From the NCBI GenBank assembly GCA_025062295.1, contig JANXAJ010000011.1, forward strand, positions 1 through 53,865: 53,865 bases of DNA, written 5' to 3'. The translations under genes were made by a program, and so were the position numbers. The stretch comes from Bacteroidia bacterium. GTDB lineage: Bacteria; Bacteroidota; Bacteroidia; SpSt-205. The notes beneath the pieces were generated by a model. It was not told where the DNA came from. It searched no databases and worked only from the letters and a program-made list of their open reading frames with translations. Within the stretch, counting starts at the first letter, position 1; every line of letters starts with the position of its first letter. This document shows, piece after piece, positions 52,588 through 53,865 of this stretch.

Positions 52588-53706
52588 GATTCTGAGGCAG
52601 ACAATGGAGGCATCCACCGTCTCAGTTGAACCTCTTGTTACCACAATTGCCTTTCCATCTGAGCCTACATCCCAGAAGCGTCCGCGCAGAAATACATTGA
52701 GTCCTATAGCAGTGGAATCATGTTGAGGTAATCGCCCCCCCACTCCATATGTGAGCCAGGCTTGCCCCTCGGTTAGATCAGTGGAGTGAATATTCTCTGG
52801 AGCTTCCCATCCACTGTATCCCTTCCATGGACGATTCCAACACGAGTCCCCCATAAGGTAGGAAGGCACTGCTAAAATATCTACCTTTCCTAAAGCGCTG
52901 TAGCTCTGAGGAAACCAGCTATCAGCACAAATCAGGATTCCTAAGCGTCCAAAAGGCGTCTCATAGACGGGAAGTTTTTCTTCTCGGGCTGGTTGAGTAA
53001 AGCCAAGCTCTTCTACTGTCGGAAAAGCCTTCCTTACTACTTGAGCGTCGGGTCTTCCATTTGGAAGGTAAAAGAAACTCACATTCTCTAATGGAGCGGA
53101 GGAATCTACAAGTACGCTATCTCCTCGGACTTCCGCTCCAGGTAAGACTATGGAACCAGCCACAATAAAGACACGGTACTGATAAGCCAAAGTGGAGAAT
53201 ATCCGATGAAAAGCTTGAGCCATCTGAGGGGCTTTGAGGCGAAAAGCAGCGACGGCAGCAGGATTTTTCCACCCTTCTTGACGGGCAATGACCCATTCAC
53301 GACCAAAATGCAGAAGGTGGTTTAGAGCTGCCCATGTCAGAGCCCCTTGAAGGGTCTGAGCCCGATAAGTGGGAATAGGCTCTCCTAAAAGTACAAGCCA
53401 AGATCCAATATATTCCGGAAAGACAACAATTGAGCTCTCTGGCAAGCAGCCACTGCGACGAGCTGAGTCTAAGTATGCTGACAATTTAGTCATGAGCCGT
53501 TCTGCACAGCTATAATCTGCTGGTTCTAATTCAGGCTGAAGACCAACAAGTGCGACCTCTGCCCCTTCTGGGTCCCCAAGTTGTACAATAGAAGGTGGAG
53601 GAGGAAAGGTCGGAGAAGCACACCTCAAGGGTCTGAACAGCCATGCGTACAACCCTATCATCCCTAGCCCAACCAGTAGCCCTATCAAAAGGACATGCCT
53701 TTTCAT
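52573..53706 (-). CDS. Membrane-anchored carbon-nitrogen hydrolase (nitrilase superfamily)
   Basis: A 377-residue protein with one N-terminal membrane segment (VLLIGLLVGLGMIGLYAWLF, about 5-24) and a nitrilase fold. The catalytic Glu is in VVFPEYIGSW, the likely Lys in VVRKAFPTVEE, and the Cys in GRLGILICADSWFPQSY. It could cleave an amide or nitrile or transfer an acyl group; the substrate is unknown. The ATG follows TACCTTAG by 6 nt. Its final codons (K-R-G-G) form part of the terminator stem of the convergent gene. Confidence 0.85.
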   Translation of the reverse strand: MKRHVLLIGLLVGLGMIGLYAWLFRPLRCASPTFPPPPSIVQLGDPEGAEVALVGLQPELEPADYSCAERLMTKLSAYLDSARRSGCLPESSIVVFPEYIGSWLVLLGEPIPTYRAQTLQGALTWAALNHLLHFGREWVIARQEGWKNPAAVAAFRLKAPQMAQAFHRIFSTLAYQYRVFIVAGSIVLPGAEVRGDSVLVDSSAPLENVSFFYLPNGRPDAQVVRKAFPTVEELGFTQPAREEKLPVYETPFGRLGILICADSWFPQSYSALGKVDILAVPSYLMGDSCWNRPWKGYSGWEAPENIHSTDLTEGQAWLTYGVGGRLPQHDSTAIGLNVFLRGRFWDVGSDGKAIVVTRGSTETVDASIVCLRIKRGG

Positions 53707-53712
53707 ATGTCT

Positions 53713-53720
53713 CTAAGGTA
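53713..53720 (-). promoter_or_regulatory. Putative -7 element (TACCTTAG) of the nitrilase-family gene
   Basis: One mismatch to TAnnTTTG on the minus strand, 6 nt before the ATG at 53706. Confidence 0.4.
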
Positions 53721-53865
53721 AATCTACCTTTCAACCCTAACTGCGCAATGCTACTGCTCGTGGGCGACTTTTGCCTACCCTGCTTGCGCTCTTACTGGGC
53801 AAATGGTGGGCGTATTGGCGCAGGCGAGGTGAGTGGATTTTGGGCGGCGGCAGCCACCTACGGTG
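53721..53865 (+). other. Window end: possible start of a plus-strand gene
   Basis: Two plus-strand frames stay open to the edge. One begins at ATG 53743 (M-L-L-L-V-G-D-F). The other, open after a stop at 53740, encodes a hydrophobic then basic stretch (LLPTLLALLLGKWWAYWRRR) that looks more like a real protein N-terminus but lacks a clear ATG. I cannot choose between them or name a product. Confidence 0.25.

Noticed and set aside
1-53865. CRISPR arrays, transposases, phage genes, rRNA operons
   Set aside because: I found no regularly spaced repeats, transposase motifs, phage structural proteins or rRNA sequence.

Overview
The window reads as one contiguous, gene-dense stretch of a Bacteroidota chromosome. 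The signs are two proteins with type IX secretion (T9SS) C-terminal sorting domains (3503-7414 and 50790-52529), a PorE-like T9SS periplasmic protein (31662-33596), a YfhO-family membrane protein, a Bacteroidetes-type histone H1-like protein, the acpP-fabF-rnc cluster, and a Bacteroidota -7 promoter element (TAnnTTTG) in front of nearly every operon. I see no insertion sequence, prophage, CRISPR array or rRNA. Gaps between genes are tiny and most genes inside operons overlap as ATGA, GTGA or TGATG.

Layout. 1-8254: mainly minus strand: a cut-off gene, an AidB-like acyl-CoA dehydrogenase, thrS, and a 1.3-kaa secreted SBBP/PKD protein; divergent to it an orphan SiaC-like protein, then a DUF486 membrane protein. 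8583-12818: plus-strand pstS-pstC-pstA-pstB-phoU phosphate operon. 12789-22592: a long minus-strand operon, parA-parB-M16 peptidase-dnaE-trxA-accA-PaaE-like reductase-DUF4442-WbqC. 22637-24187: orphan family-5 solute-binding lipoprotein. 24325-25362: dusB, divergent from 25383-34797, a plus-strand operon cysS-Sel1 protein-tilS-ppk1-queE-porE-like-glycosyltransferase. 34726-37818: a second glycosyltransferase and asnB on the minus strand. 38133-39628: two secreted proteins of unknown role. 39864-42521: YfhO-like protein, divergent from DUF58, acpP, fabF, rnc and a GlcD-like oxidase (42550-47026). 47120-49090: GT2 glycosyltransferase and exported thioredoxin. 49312-49781: H1-like protein and two tandem tRNA-Glu genes. 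49772-53706: pyrD, a DUF4397 T9SS cargo protein and a membrane-anchored nitrilase-family protein.

How the genes work together. Most are housekeeping: tRNA charging and modification (thrS, cysS, tilS, dusB, queE, tRNA-Glu), replication and segregation (dnaE, parAB), fatty-acid synthesis (accA, acpP, fabF), pyrimidine synthesis (pyrD), and phosphate uptake and storage (pst-phoU, ppk1). The envelope side holds T9SS cargo, a probable T9SS periplasmic part, and glycosyltransferases.

The most striking feature is not a gene. At almost every operon head a TAnnTTTG-like box ends only 3-8 nt before the start codon, so most first-gene mRNAs should be leaderless or nearly so. Downstream genes are mostly reached by stop-start overlap, and Shine-Dalgarno sequences are almost absent. 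The clearest case is a perfect 16-bp palindrome at 25365-25380 that gives dusB and cysS mirror-image promoters, each exactly 4 nt from a GTG start. I used this box to choose several start codons. A second oddity is PstC, whose periplasmic loop carries about 100 residues resembling part of PstS.
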